Assembly (NCBI GenBank): GCA_902602765.1
Contig: CACKSH010000012.1
Coordinates: 1-47,611, forward strand
Direction of reading: 5' to 3'
Source of the DNA: Paracoccaceae bacterium
Lineage (GTDB): Bacteria; Pseudomonadota; Alphaproteobacteria; Rhodobacterales; Rhodobacteraceae
DNA length: 47,611 nt
Shown here: positions 1 through 7,931 of the stretch, one piece after another
Numbering within the stretch: position 1 is the stretch's first letter
Layout of the letters: the number at the start of each line of letters is the position of its first letter
Program-made: the position numbers and the translations under genes
Notes under the pieces: generated by a model
What the model saw: the letters and a program-made list of their open reading frames with translations, nothing else
What the model was told of the DNA's origin: nothing
Database searches by the model: none

Positions 1-236
1 CATAACACCCATTGAAATAACAACGACTGAATTAGGTCGATGTTTAGTTATGTTTTAACTGGTTTACTCGATGCTGATAAAATCAAACACCTTCTCAAAT
101 ATCCTTAGCTTCTAATTTTCTTAGGAGAATTCGAAGTTCAAACCCACTTACATATAAGTGCAGCAATTCTTCTTCTTTTGAAAAAAGATTAATTTCTTGC
201 TATATAGAAATATATTCAGAAGCATTGGGTTAACAA

Positions 237-590
237 ATGATAGAATTGAAAACCTTTGAGCAATTTGGAAATGAAGAACTTGCAGATTTCACTCCTAAGC
301 CAACTACCAAAACACCAGGACAAGTAGAGGCATCACGGATCCTTTGGTCCTCCCAGGATGACAAAACAAAAATTGGAATATGGGAGTGCTCAGAGGGCAC
401 TTTTACTGCCGACAGAACCTCTGCTGCTGAGTTTTGTCACATCCTTTACGGCAAAGCCTCAGTAATCAACTATGACAGAAATGGCCAACGTGACCTGTCT
501 GGGGGAGATCTATTAGTACTTCCTAAAGGCTGGAAAGGCGAATGGATAATACACGAGAAAGTAAAAAAACTTTTTATAATCCAAGAGTAA
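237..590 (+). CDS. Cupin-domain protein (Cupin_3 / DUF861-like)
   Basis: A 117-residue single-domain protein. The core from about residue 46 to the end reads as a small beta-barrel cupin of the COG3450 type: GIWECSEGTFTADRTSAAEF, then HILYGKASV, then GGDLLVLPKGWKGEW. The last block is the usual 'G-D-x4-P-x-G' second cupin motif. Members resemble the C-terminal cupin of (S)-ureidoglycine aminohydrolase, but short stand-alone copies have no agreed substrate. No signal peptide, so probably cytoplasmic. The ATG has no strong ribosome binding site. The next gene, a GFA-domain protein, follows after 58 nt on the same strand. Family assignment is fairly safe; the biochemical role is unknown. Confidence 0.8.
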   Translation: MIELKTFEQFGNEELADFTPKPTTKTPGQVEASRILWSSQDDKTKIGIWECSEGTFTADRTSAAEFCHILYGKASVINYDRNGQRDLSGGDLLVLPKGWKGEWIIHEKVKKLFIIQE

Positions 591-648
591 ATCTAATAAC
601 TTCATACTATAGTCATAATTAAATGTATTTTTTGAAAGTCATCGGTTC

Positions 649-1227
649 ATGAGTGCTAAAATTACTTGCCGCTGCGGATCCTGCGGATTTGAGATAACGG
701 AAGATCAACCTAGCCTAAGCTTGCTATGTGGGTGTACGGATTGTAGTGAAGCATTGGAGTGGTGCGCTAAAAAAGGTGGTTTAGAACCAGTATTTTTGCC
801 AGAATTAATTTACGTTAAATCAGATATTGTTTACACCTTTGGTTTAGAATATATGCAAGCATTCCAGTTAAGACATAACGCACGATCTACTCGCGTATAC
901 TGTAAAGAGTGCTTTTCCGTAATTGGCGTGGATCACAAAAGCTATAGAGATAATGTCTTTATGTTCTTTAAAGACCATTGTGTCACGACTTGTGATTTAT
1001 CCATTAAACCTTCCGCTGCAATTTATTTAAAAGAACTAAAAGATCCCAATCAAATTAGTAAAATGAAAAATATTCCAATGATTATGAGTTTTTCTAAGAA
1101 AGAAACCCAACAGTTTAGATCTATCAAAGCGGTTTCAGGTTCCTTTAATGAAATAAAACGTCCAAGGTATGGGCAAACTCTCAAGTCTGTAATTGAAAGC
1201 ATTTCCGTCATAGAGATTCTAAACTGA
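649..1227 (+). CDS. GFA/CENP-V-domain zinc protein
   Basis: A 192-residue protein with the cysteine pattern of the GFA (glutathione-dependent formaldehyde-activating) / CENP-V fold: CRCGSCGF near residues 8-15, CGCTDC near 27-32 and the later pair CKEC near 85-88. The family binds structural zinc through these cysteines; true formaldehyde activation is shown for very few members, so the enzymatic label should not be carried over. It is longer than the usual 120-150 residues, with a tail after about residue 120 that I do not recognise. Two other intact GFA genes and one dead copy occur in this window, with low similarity outside the Cys motifs. The start has no strong Shine-Dalgarno sequence. 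Confidence 0.75.
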   Translation: MSAKITCRCGSCGFEITEDQPSLSLLCGCTDCSEALEWCAKKGGLEPVFLPELIYVKSDIVYTFGLEYMQAFQLRHNARSTRVYCKECFSVIGVDHKSYRDNVFMFFKDHCVTTCDLSIKPSAAIYLKELKDPNQISKMKNIPMIMSFSKKETQQFRSIKAVSGSFNEIKRPRYGQTLKSVIESISVIEILN

Positions 1228-1277
1228 TAACCAAATAAATTAGGCGGTCGAACGAAATGAGTATTATCAAATATATA

Positions 1278-2141
1278 CTATTTTATTCTTAGTAAATATT
1301 GAGCGATCAATTCTTTATCCATTGCGGTAAGTTGGGAAATGTTTTCCACAACAGAAGCCATTTTACCCCCTACGACATCATAATCGGGTGTAAAACCAGA
1401 ACTGAGATATTCTACTATTTCGTCCTTAGTCCACCCTAAATCTTGCACTGTTATACCTGGTATTCTTCCTTTGCCGCTGGGGTCCTGCGCACCCTCAAAC
1501 CACTTAGCATTTTCTAATGCCCCTAGAAAGTTTCTGGGGGTATGACACTCTGTGCAATGAGCAAGTGCCTCAACCAGATACGTCCCACGATCCTGATCGC
1601 CTTTGATAAATTCGTCCGACATGTAAAGACTTTTCCAAACACCAACATTACGTCTTAAATCGAAAAAAAATGGTAAATTATGGTCTTCATTCGGTGTCTC
1701 CGAGCTTGGTAGCGTTTTCCAGAAACTCCAAAGATCAATAATATCTTTGTCCTTCATTTTGGAATATGCGGTGTAGGGAAACGCAGGAAAATAATGTTGC
1801 CCATCTGGATCTTGTCCAAGTTTTAAAGCATTGTAAAAATCTTTGAATTCCCACGACCCAATTCCAAATTCAACACTATTTGAAATGTTTGGTGCTCTAA
1901 ATGTACCAAAAGCTGTTTCAAATTTCTGCCCACCCGCTAGCAAGTATTTATTCTCTGAGCCCTCTGCTACGTGACAGCTACTACAACCTGCCGCGATATA
2001 TATATATTCACCATTATTAGGGTCAGAGTTTTTGGCAGAATATTCGATTGGGTCAGATGACTTCGGTCCGGACACAAAAAAGTACAGTGCAACACCAAAG
2101 GCGATCAGGCAAAGTATGAATATGATAGCTTTTAGTCTCAT
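1278..2141 (-). CDS. Membrane-anchored diheme cytochrome c
   Basis: A 287-residue protein with an uncleaved N-terminal membrane anchor (about residues 5-24) followed by two class I cytochrome c domains. The heme-attachment sites are CSSCH at residues 53-57 and CTECH at 196-200. Candidate axial methionines follow in the first domain (YSKMKDKD) and the second (GGKMASVVEN). The architecture matches the diheme electron-accepting cytochromes that accompany alcohol, aldehyde or thiosulfate-oxidising dehydrogenases; no such dehydrogenase is adjacent. It probably sits on the periplasmic face of the inner membrane. It is transcribed divergently from a cytochrome b561-type gene, which suggests a shared redox role, and a perfect 15-bp palindrome lies just upstream of its start codon. 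Confidence 0.85.
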   Translation of the reverse strand: MRLKAIIFILCLIAFGVALYFFVSGPKSSDPIEYSAKNSDPNNGEYIYIAAGCSSCHVAEGSENKYLLAGGQKFETAFGTFRAPNISNSVEFGIGSWEFKDFYNALKLGQDPDGQHYFPAFPYTAYSKMKDKDIIDLWSFWKTLPSSETPNEDHNLPFFFDLRRNVGVWKSLYMSDEFIKGDQDRGTYLVEALAHCTECHTPRNFLGALENAKWFEGAQDPSGKGRIPGITVQDLGWTKDEIVEYLSSGFTPDYDVVGGKMASVVENISQLTAMDKELIAQYLLRIK

Positions 2142-2151
2142 TTCATAAGAG

Positions 2152-2166
2152 TAATGGGTCCCATTA
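2152..2166. promoter_or_regulatory. Perfect palindrome between divergent cytochrome genes
   Basis: TAATGGG-T-CCCATTA is a perfect 7-1-7 inverted repeat, 10 nt upstream of the cytochrome c start codon and about 120 nt upstream of the likely b561 start. It overlaps one arm of a second, wider inverted repeat, AAGAGTAA (2147-2154) with TTACTCTT (2189-2196). The position suits an operator controlling one or both genes. No regulator gene is adjacent, so its ligand is unknown. Confidence 0.45.
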
Positions 2167-2286
2167 ACGGAAGGTCAATAGCCATGAATTACTCTTTACA
2201 ACTTCTAGAAAATAATCATGCTTACGTTGGTGGAGGATCTTTTCAGATTTTCACAAATAAGATACAATATTTTGGAGCATAACTTA

Positions 2287-2799
2287 TTGAACGAAAATAG
2301 TACTGTAGCTCCGGTTCGATATGGCAAGTTTGCTAAAACAATGCATTGGGGGTTTGTCCTCCTCTTAGCATATGGTGTTTTTAAACAAGTGGATAGCCTC
2401 TCCGAATTAGCAGACCCTTCATTATTCAGATTAGAGATTGTCTTTGCAGGAATATTTATACTTTTATTGATTATTCGATTTATTTACGTAAAAAAAACAC
2501 AGCAAAGCGCTCTACCAGAGGACACAAGCAAAATACAAAAGACCGCGGCAAAACTTGTTCACCTTGGGATGTATATTAGTCTTGGTTCAATAGCACTTAC
2601 CGGGCTCTTGATCGGTGGACTGTATTGGTTGGGAATGAGAGAAAATTTTGTAATAGAAGCCGTAATAAGTATCCACGAATTTGCTGTGACATCAACATAT
2701 TGGTTAGTAGCTATTCACATATTAGCAGCGATTTTTCATCGTTTTAAAAACGACGGTGTGTGGTCAGCAATGGTTCCGTTTTCAAAAAAGGGCACTTAA
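2287..2799 (+). CDS. Cytochrome b561-type integral membrane protein
   Basis: A four-helix cytochrome b561 family protein of about 170 residues. It opens with the family signature VRYGKFAKTMHWGFVLLLAY and carries further membrane histidines in KLVHLGMYISLG, ISIHEFAVTSTYW and VAIHILAAIFHRF, the expected heme b ligands. The reading frame is open from an ATG at 2218, but I prefer the TTG at 2287: GGAG at 2274-2277 lies 9 nt upstream, and the extra 23 residues do not look like family sequence. Such proteins pass electrons between the quinone pool and periplasmic partners. The divergent diheme cytochrome c upstream is the obvious candidate partner, which is inference from position. Confidence 0.82.
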   Translation: MNENSTVAPVRYGKFAKTMHWGFVLLLAYGVFKQVDSLSELADPSLFRLEIVFAGIFILLLIIRFIYVKKTQQSALPEDTSKIQKTAAKLVHLGMYISLGSIALTGLLIGGLYWLGMRENFVIEAVISIHEFAVTSTYWLVAIHILAAIFHRFKNDGVWSAMVPFSKKGT

Positions 2800-3354
2800 T
2801 TGATTCCCCTCCCTTTCCATTTTCATAAAAACAAAATTTTAATTAGGTCTAGTCTCTTCGCAAAAAATTTACCAAAAAATATATTGTCTGGGATCTGATC
2901 AACTATTAAGGGCTGTTTTATTCTGCCAGATTCACATTACCTAGTTGGATCAAAAGGCTTATATTAGAGCAAGGCTTTGGGTTGCTATAACCGCCAACAC
3001 GGCCACAACAGAAAGCAAGTGGATTATGGTAACCTTAGAATCCCCCATTTAATAACCTTAATATCAAATTTAAATTTAATCAAATTTTAGCCACCCCATC
3101 GACAGAATTGTCGTAAAGTTTGTAAATTTTTGCTTAAGTAATAAATTTATTGGAAATAAAAGAAACATGATTAAAAATAGTTGAATGCCATTATAGAATA
3201 CTAAAACGCGAAGATTTAAAATTACTACCAAGCGTAGTCGCAAACAGGAAAAGTAATGATTGATAGTTTGATGGTAATACTTAAGAATAAATTAGATTTA
3301 AATTCAAACTGCATAGCTGTTCAGCCATAATTGTATAAGACAAAAGGTTTATTG
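2800..3354. other. Long non-coding stretch before alkB-like gene
   Basis: A 555-nt, strongly AT-rich region between the b561 gene and the AlkB-type gene. Apart from one possible 29-codon minus-strand peptide (2959-3048) I see no gene, repeat or strong terminator. The length leaves room for regulation of the monooxygenase gene. Confidence 0.5.
2959..3048 (-). CDS. Possible 29-residue membrane peptide
   Basis: A short minus-strand reading frame, ATG to TAA, 29 residues. It begins MGDSKVTII and continues into a single hydrophobic helix (HLLSVVAVLAVIA). AAGG lies about 8 nt upstream of the ATG. A lone transmembrane segment with a short polar N-terminus is typical of bacterial small membrane proteins, but a chance frame in AT-rich DNA cannot be excluded. 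No homologue is recognised. Confidence 0.3.
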   Translation of the reverse strand: MGDSKVTIIHLLSVVAVLAVIATQSLALI

Positions 3355-4461
3355 ATGTCAGAAACAAGTCAAAATTTCACCAATCCTGAGCCACCGTTGG
3401 CTTTCGCCCTTCCATTACTGTTTTGCCCATTACTAGTTCTGGCATGGATTTATGGTGGCGTTGTTTTAATTCTAGCCCCTGCTTTTGGCTATGTCATAAT
3501 ATCGATCGTTGATTTTATAATTGGTGAGAATCGAAATAACCAAATAGATGTCACGAATGACACAAGCAGATATAAGTTAATCCTATTTGCATGGCCCTTA
3601 ATTCAATTCCTTCTACTTATTGGATCTTTAATTTCTATTTGTTGGTTCCAGCATCTAACGGTCCCAGAAGCAGTTATTTTAATGTTGGTGCAGGGCATGA
3701 TTACTGGAGCAGTCGGAATTACTTTTGCTCATGAGTTAATGCATCAAAAAACAAAGCTGGAAAGATTTTTGGCTGATATTTTAATGGCTATGGCTTTTTA
3801 TGGTCATTTTCGAACCGAACATGTATTTGTACATCACCGGTATGTGGGAACAAAAAAGGATGCAGTTACTGCACGTTTTAATGAGAGTTTCTATACTTTC
3901 TTACTACGAGTTATTCCCCAATGCCTCATTTCAGCCTGGTCTGTGGAAGCCCAAAAGCTGGCTGCAAAAAATAAGTCTACCTTCAATATGTCAAACCCAT
4001 TTTATATTTATGCTGCATTAGCATCTCTATTTGTATTATTGTCATTCATAATAGGTGGCACATACGGAATAACACTATTTTTCATTCAGGCGTTCGTCGC
4101 AATACTTCACTTAGAGGTTGTAAATTACATAGAACATTACGGGCTCTCTAGAAAAAAAATATCAGAAAATAAATATGAACCAACCAAGCCACATCATAGT
4201 TGGAATGCAAATCATGCAGCCAGTAATTTGCTACTTATAAATCTACAAAAACATTCAGATCATCATGCAAAACCAGCTAAAACTTATCCAATGCTAAGTG
4301 CATACGACGAAGAAAGCGCGCCTCAATTACCATTTGGATACCCAATTATGGTAGTGTTTAGTCTTATTCCATTTCTATGGCGAAGTGTTATGAATCCAAA
4401 AGTGATTAAATGGCGCGAACAATTCTATCCAGACGTTAAAGAATGGAGGGGCTTAAGTTAG
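3355..4461 (+). CDS. alkB: AlkB-type integral-membrane alkane 1-monooxygenase / fatty-acid-desaturase family
   Basis: A 368-residue polytopic non-heme diiron enzyme. All histidine boxes of the AlkB branch are present: HELMHQK (about residues 126-132), EHVFVHHR (155-162), NYIEHYGL (257-264, the AlkB signature) and LQKHSDHH (297-304). Six or so hydrophobic segments surround them. AlkB hydroxylates medium-chain n-alkanes at the terminal carbon, taking electrons from rubredoxin. No rubredoxin, rubredoxin reductase or alcohol dehydrogenase gene is nearby, so the electron donor must be encoded elsewhere. The frame opens at a TTG at 3331, but the ATG at 3355 with AAGG eight nt upstream is the better start. 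Substrate could be alkanes or another alkyl compound. Confidence 0.85.
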   Translation: MSETSQNFTNPEPPLAFALPLLFCPLLVLAWIYGGVVLILAPAFGYVIISIVDFIIGENRNNQIDVTNDTSRYKLILFAWPLIQFLLLIGSLISICWFQHLTVPEAVILMLVQGMITGAVGITFAHELMHQKTKLERFLADILMAMAFYGHFRTEHVFVHHRYVGTKKDAVTARFNESFYTFLLRVIPQCLISAWSVEAQKLAAKNKSTFNMSNPFYIYAALASLFVLLSFIIGGTYGITLFFIQAFVAILHLEVVNYIEHYGLSRKKISENKYEPTKPHHSWNANHAASNLLLINLQKHSDHHAKPAKTYPMLSAYDEESAPQLPFGYPIMVVFSLIPFLWRSVMNPKVIKWREQFYPDVKEWRGLS

Positions 4462-4504
4462 CTACCAAAGTATTTAAGCGCACCGGGGCTGCAACCAAAC
4501 TTAT

Positions 4505-4888
4505 TTAAGGTGAAGTAATTACTGGCTTACAGATCGGATGAACAATAGCGATCTCAGGAGCAGTTCTCAGCAGTACACGGCAATCTTCTTCGAGTTTTGA
4601 ATATGTCTTTTCTATTGTCTTAACTAATTCGTTAACATCAGGTTTTTTTTTGGTTTCCCCAAATGCAATCTGAATACATTTATCAAACCTTTCAGCTAAT
4701 TGCTTATTTTCTGGCGGGTTTATACCCTGTATTTGAGAGGCAATATTTCTTACTGTGCCTAAATCAGCAGATTTTTGAGCCGCATCACAAATATTTAAAA
4801 GAACACGCAAACGATTGTTACTCATTTCACCTAATGCGCTCGTAGAGAACGATATCAAAAAAGCTAAAAACAGTAAGCGCATCACCAA
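4505..4888 (-). CDS. Secreted protein of unknown function
   Basis: A 127-residue protein with a clear Sec signal peptide (hydrophobic MRLLFLAFLISFSTSALG, likely cleavage after SALG). The mature part is mostly helical and polar, with cysteines at ICDAAQK, KCIQIAF, DCRVLL and ICKPV that could form two disulfides in the periplasm. I do not recognise the family. It stands alone, convergent with the AlkB-type gene. Met-1 and Met-3 are both possible starts; the second begins a more typical signal peptide. Confidence 0.6.
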   Translation of the reverse strand: MVMRLLFLAFLISFSTSALGEMSNNRLRVLLNICDAAQKSADLGTVRNIASQIQGINPPENKQLAERFDKCIQIAFGETKKKPDVNELVKTIEKTYSKLEEDCRVLLRTAPEIAIVHPICKPVITSP

Positions 4889-5006
4889 AATTCTTTCAAA
4901 AAATCTTTTCTATATTAGCATCAACATTAACAAAAGTAATTTAGATAGCAATGTGAAGCTATAGTATATAATATAGATGACTCAACTTCGATTGAAAGGA
5001 AGCGAA

Positions 5007-5123
5007 ATGGATCTTGAAGAGGTTTACTTACGGCAAATAGTTGAGCAGCTTAAGCTGCAAAATAAGCTAAAAGAGGATGGCAACGAGTTATTAAAAGAAA
5101 TCTTAATTAAACTTGGAAAATAA
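5007..5123 (+). CDS. Short helical protein, 38 residues
   Basis: A 38-residue frame starting MDLEEVYLRQIVEQL, with AAAGGA at 4995-5000 placed 6 nt before the ATG and a TATAAT at 4967-4972 further upstream. It is rich in Leu, Lys and Glu with heptad-like spacing, suggesting one amphipathic helix. The next gene starts 31 nt later on the same strand. The good ribosome binding site and -10 box are the main support; no function is recognised. Confidence 0.55.
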   Translation: MDLEEVYLRQIVEQLKLQNKLKEDGNELLKEILIKLGK

Positions 5124-5154
5124 ATATTGATTTCGATTAAACAGGAAGATTTAT

Positions 5155-5454
5155 ATGACATTGGTCACAACTATAACAAAATTCAAAGCAAAGCTTGGTT
5201 TAGAGGATCAGCTAATCGATGCTCTCAGAAGCTTTGACAATTCAAACTCTGCGTCCTGGCAAATATTGAGTTTAGGAGATAATGAGTATGCTGCTGTAAA
5301 TACTTATGAAAGTATTGAAAACCGGAGCATGGATGTTGTATCCGGTTTAGATTGGTTGGATGGCATTACCCCTATTTTAGAGCTGTATGAAGACGGTAGT
5401 CGTACACAGGCTTTTTCCGGAATAGTTCTCGATCAAAATGAAACTAGTAACTAA
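5155..5454 (+). CDS. Small dimeric alpha/beta-barrel-like protein (paralogue of the gene at 25752)
   Basis: A 99-residue cytoplasmic protein with the rhythm of a single ferredoxin-like domain: a first strand (MTLVTTITKFKAK), a helix, strands (WQILSLGDNEYAAVNTYES), a helix and a last strand. It shares the block G-x-x-W-L-D-x5-L-x-x-Y and the ending S-G-(I/L)-V-L with the gene at 25752, so the two are paralogues. Similar folds occur in antibiotic-biosynthesis monooxygenases and stress-response barrel proteins, but no catalytic residues are identifiable. SD AGGA lies just upstream. Function unknown. Confidence 0.6.
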   Translation: MTLVTTITKFKAKLGLEDQLIDALRSFDNSNSASWQILSLGDNEYAAVNTYESIENRSMDVVSGLDWLDGITPILELYEDGSRTQAFSGIVLDQNETSN

Positions 5455-5485
5455 TAATTAAGAATTTTTTCTACTGTTCAAAAAA

Positions 5486-5599
5486 ATGAAAAATTATCAA
5501 CTAGTCCTACTGTTTTTAATCTTAGCAGCCTCATGTTTTTCCTATTATGTAGGCAGTCTAAAATTTACGCGGTTTGACGATTTTATAACTAGTGAATAA
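5486..5599 (+). CDS. Short membrane or lipoprotein-like peptide, 37 residues
   Basis: A 37-residue frame beginning MKNYQLVLLFLILAASCFS, a hydrophobic segment with a short basic N-terminus, then a polar tail ending TSE. The sequence around the cysteine (LAASC) only weakly resembles a lipobox, so a simple membrane anchor is as likely. Its TAA stop shares its last base with the ATG of the next gene (TAATG), which implies translational coupling and is the best evidence that the frame is real. No family recognised. Confidence 0.5.
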   Translation: MKNYQLVLLFLILAASCFSYYVGSLKFTRFDDFITSE

Positions 5600-5907
5600 T
5601 GAGAACTTTTATAATCAGCATATTTATATTTTTAAGTGTAAGCCAGGTAAGTGCACAGCTTGTGTATGGCCCAGGTAATAAACCATGTTCCGACCTCGTA
5701 AAAGCATGGGAAGGTGGTAGCTTTTTTGATAAAAACTTTTTTGATTCCTGGGTTTCAGGATTTGTTGGCGGGGCCAATTGGGTATCCCAACAATCACTTC
5801 ATGCGGATGAAACTATTTTTGGAATGGAATTACTTAAGTTCTGTAAATCAAAGCCATCAGCTAAAGTCGTTGAAGGAGTCATGCGCGTTTATGAAGAACT
5901 TAATTAG
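5599..5907 (+). CDS. Secreted Rap1a/Tai-like small protein
   Basis: A 102-residue protein with a signal peptide (FIISIFIFLSVSQVSAQ, cleavage after VSA). The mature part has CSDLVKAWEGGSF, FDSWVSGFVGGANWV, FCKSKPSAK and a closing VMRVYEEL. That order of a Gly-rich 'GFVGG' helix followed by a Cys-Pro turn and a final helix recalls the Rap1a/Tai immunity-protein fold, where two cysteines pair. The similarity is faint, and such domains are also common as plain periplasmic proteins, so an immunity role is not supported. It is coupled to the preceding short membrane peptide. The gene at 24607 may be a distant relative. Confidence 0.6.
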   Translation: MRTFIISIFIFLSVSQVSAQLVYGPGNKPCSDLVKAWEGGSFFDKNFFDSWVSGFVGGANWVSQQSLHADETIFGMELLKFCKSKPSAKVVEGVMRVYEELN

Positions 5908-5942
5908 ATAAAATTTCACAACGAGCACAACCAGAATTTTCC

Positions 5943-5970
5943 TTAACTCCTGAAACTGTACTAGTATAAT
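5943..5970 (+). promoter_or_regulatory. Candidate sigma-70 promoter
   Basis: A consensus TATAAT at 5965-5970 with TTAACT at 5943-5948 as a four-of-six -35 box and a 16-bp spacer. Transcription would start about 40 nt before the ATG at 6018. No competing gene lies on this strand in the gap. Confidence 0.45.
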
Positions 5971-6017
5971 AATTATTAGCGTTACAGACTGTTTTGATAT
6001 TTTTTAAGGAAAACAAT

Positions 6018-6395
6018 ATGTCAGATATAAAATGTATTAACCTCGGCTATGTTTGTTCCAATGCAGACGCACCAGCTGTGGAAGAAGTATTTCGGAAACA
6101 TGCTGCTTGGATGACTGATTTTTACTCAGAGTCAAATAATGGAAACGAACATTTACTGACTGCATATTTTACAAAAGCGCCCGAGTTCATTGATCCTACT
6201 GATCCAGAAAAAGGTGTAACCGGCAATACATTGTTTACAATCAATGAGCGTTTCACAGGAATGACGAGTATCCAGCGCCATGTAGAAAATGCATCACAAA
6301 ATGACTACTTTCCTAAGTTTGCCGAAATACTCGGAAACTATGGGAAAGTGATAAGTATTGGTGGGGAAATTTATCACTCAATGGGATATACATAA
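6018..6395 (+). CDS. Small protein of unknown function, ferredoxin-like pattern
   Basis: A 125-residue cytoplasmic protein. The frame opens at a TTG at 5994, but the ATG at 6018 has AAGGA seven nt upstream. A first strand (KCINLGYVCS), a helix with RKHAAWMTDFY, a strand (EHLLTAYFTKA), a loop, then FTINERFTGMTSIQRHVENA and a last strand (GKVISIGGEIY) fit a dimeric alpha/beta barrel subunit. The conserved-looking 'G-M-x-x-I-x-x-H' resembles the loop of the monooxygenase-like barrels. No enzyme activity can be assigned. A candidate promoter sits just upstream and the gene appears monocistronic. Confidence 0.6.
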   Translation: MSDIKCINLGYVCSNADAPAVEEVFRKHAAWMTDFYSESNNGNEHLLTAYFTKAPEFIDPTDPEKGVTGNTLFTINERFTGMTSIQRHVENASQNDYFPKFAEILGNYGKVISIGGEIYHSMGYT

Positions 6396-6472
6396 AGCTT
6401 TAGGTATTTATAAAACTATTTAATTAAGTGAGGTAAATGTCCATTTGAAATAATAAATAACTCATAAAGTTT

Positions 6473-6897
6473 TTATTCTCTTTGATCGAAATTTTCAAGC
6501 ATTTCCGTGAGGCGGTCGGTTATCCGGTTGTCCTCAAATGCTGCTTTGATAGATGACACCTGTGAAATATTCTTTGGTTTTCGTGAAGTCCACAATTCAA
6601 CCGTGGGAGTAATCTTTATTTGAGAATCAAGCAATCCGGCAGGCAAGTAAAACAAAGGATTTAGAAGATCTGGCTTGTTGTAAATGAAGGTACCTCATGT
6701 TGGACAAAATTATAATGTAGTTTGTTACCACTTCCACCAATAATAAAATAGTGGGACAGTGTTAGAGAAATTTCGAGCTCATCCTGTGGCATTGGTAAAG
6801 CATGCAAGCTATTCCCAAAGACTTCCTGGCATACATTGCAATTACATTTAAATTGCATCATAGCGTCCTGTGGAAACTTTAAGGTAACAGCACAACA
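6473..6897 (-). pseudogene. Decayed GFA-domain gene
   Basis: The minus strand encodes a GFA-family zinc protein in two frames. The first part carries CNCNVCQEVFGN and ends ...GSGNKLHYNF; the next frame continues GTFIYNKPDLLNPLFYLP and AGLLDSQIKITPTVELW. At the junction (about 6703-6712) one T is missing, and in the restored frame the second cysteine of the expected CPTC pair reads TGA (TTT-TGT-CCA-ACA-TGA-GGT-ACC), so a frameshift and a Cys-to-stop change coincide. Upstream, a remnant CAVTLKFPQDA of the first zinc motif remains, with its own stop before it. At least two independent lesions show the gene is dead. Confidence 0.8.
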
Positions 6898-7024
6898 TTA
6901 CTAGAAACCAAAGCTATTAATTCTCAGAAATGAGTCTCATTTACTTTAAGAAAACAAAACATAGCCAAAAGTTATTTTCTTCTATAATTGAGTATTACTT
7001 GTTCCTCGCATTAAGGAAAATATT

Positions 7025-7900
7025 TTGAAGGATTCCACACTCCAACCAGTACTATTTATGGTTGGCTCCATGGCTCTTTTTTCTTTAGAAGATTTTTTCA
7101 TAAAACTTTTATCAAAAACTATTCCTGCATCTCAAATAATGATAATTTTGGGAATACTTGGCTCAGTTTTTTTTGTAACGGCTGCAATCGTGGCCAAACA
7201 ACCAATCATTAGTAAAGATCTACTAGACAAGCATGTAATTATAAGAACTCTGGGTGACTTGTTTGGTGCGCTGTTTTTTGTAAGTGCAATAGTACTTACG
7301 CCATTATCATCAGCTTCAGCTATACTACAGGGAACACCGCTTGCAGTTACTGCTGGCGCAGCTATTTTCCTTCGAGAAACTGTAGGTCTCAGGCGCTGGC
7401 TGGCAGTTCTTATTGGCTTCATTGGTATAATTTTAATAATTAAACCTGGTGTGGCCGACTTCAGTCCTTTTAGTTTATTGGCAGTAGCCGCAGTCATCTG
7501 TTTATCGGCAAGAGATCTGGCCACTCGAGCTATGTCAGTCGCGTTACCAACAATAACCATATCGATTTATGCCTTTGTAGCATTGGCTGTGGCTGGCGTA
7601 TTAGCGATCCCATTTTACGGCTCGTTTGTCTCACCGGGTTTGAGCGAATGCGCTCTATTTATGCTTAGTATATCATCTGGAGTGGTAGCATATTATTTGA
7701 TCGTTGGAGCTACTCGGTACGGTGATGCTTCGTTGATTGCCCCATTTCGCTATTCAAGGTTGGTATTTGCGATGCTCTTATCATTATTCATTTTGGGTGA
7801 GCGTCCTGATTTATTCACGTGGATTGGGGCTTCAGTTATTGTATTGTCTGGTTACTTTATTGCTTTACGCGAGCGCAGTATTAAAAAAGTAGAAAGATGA
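7025..7900 (+). CDS. EamA-family (DMT) transporter
   Basis: A 291-residue membrane protein with ten hydrophobic segments arranged as two EamA repeats. Typical repeat signatures are seen: PLSSASAILQGTPLAVTAGA with LRETVGLRRWLAVLIGFIG in the first half, and RYGDASLIAPFRYSRLVFAM with LGERPDLFTWIGASVIVLSG in the second. The family exports or imports amino acids, nucleosides and other small metabolites; substrate cannot be read from sequence. It starts with TTG, supported by AAGGA seven nt upstream; a TATAAT lies at 6983-6988. An acetyltransferase gene follows 31 nt downstream. Confidence 0.9.
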   Translation: MKDSTLQPVLFMVGSMALFSLEDFFIKLLSKTIPASQIMIILGILGSVFFVTAAIVAKQPIISKDLLDKHVIIRTLGDLFGALFFVSAIVLTPLSSASAILQGTPLAVTAGAAIFLRETVGLRRWLAVLIGFIGIILIIKPGVADFSPFSLLAVAAVICLSARDLATRAMSVALPTITISIYAFVALAVAGVLAIPFYGSFVSPGLSECALFMLSISSGVVAYYLIVGATRYGDASLIAPFRYSRLVFAMLLSLFILGERPDLFTWIGASVIVLSGYFIALRERSIKKVER

Positions 7901-7931
7901 ATAGAATAAACCTCAATAGCGTTTCTTTGAG

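Noticed and set aside
1-236. C-terminal end of a gene entering from the left edge
   Set aside because: One frame is open for only 18 codons (to a TAA at 56-58), too little to recognise.
2218-2286. Longer N-terminus of the cytochrome b561 gene from the ATG at 2218
   Set aside because: The added 23 residues lie before the family's usual start, and a good SD precedes TTG 2287.
5589-5777. Minus-strand frame opposite the secreted protein at 5599
   Set aside because: Antisense to a gene with signal peptide and coupled start; no features of its own.
6473-6897. Selenocysteine at the TGA of the GFA gene
   Set aside because: A frameshift sits a few codons away and the N-terminus is also broken, so recoding cannot rescue the protein.
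7132-7560. Long open frame on the minus strand inside the EamA transporter gene
   Set aside because: Antisense shadow of a well-supported membrane protein; composition is Ser/Ile/Lys-rich without domain signal.
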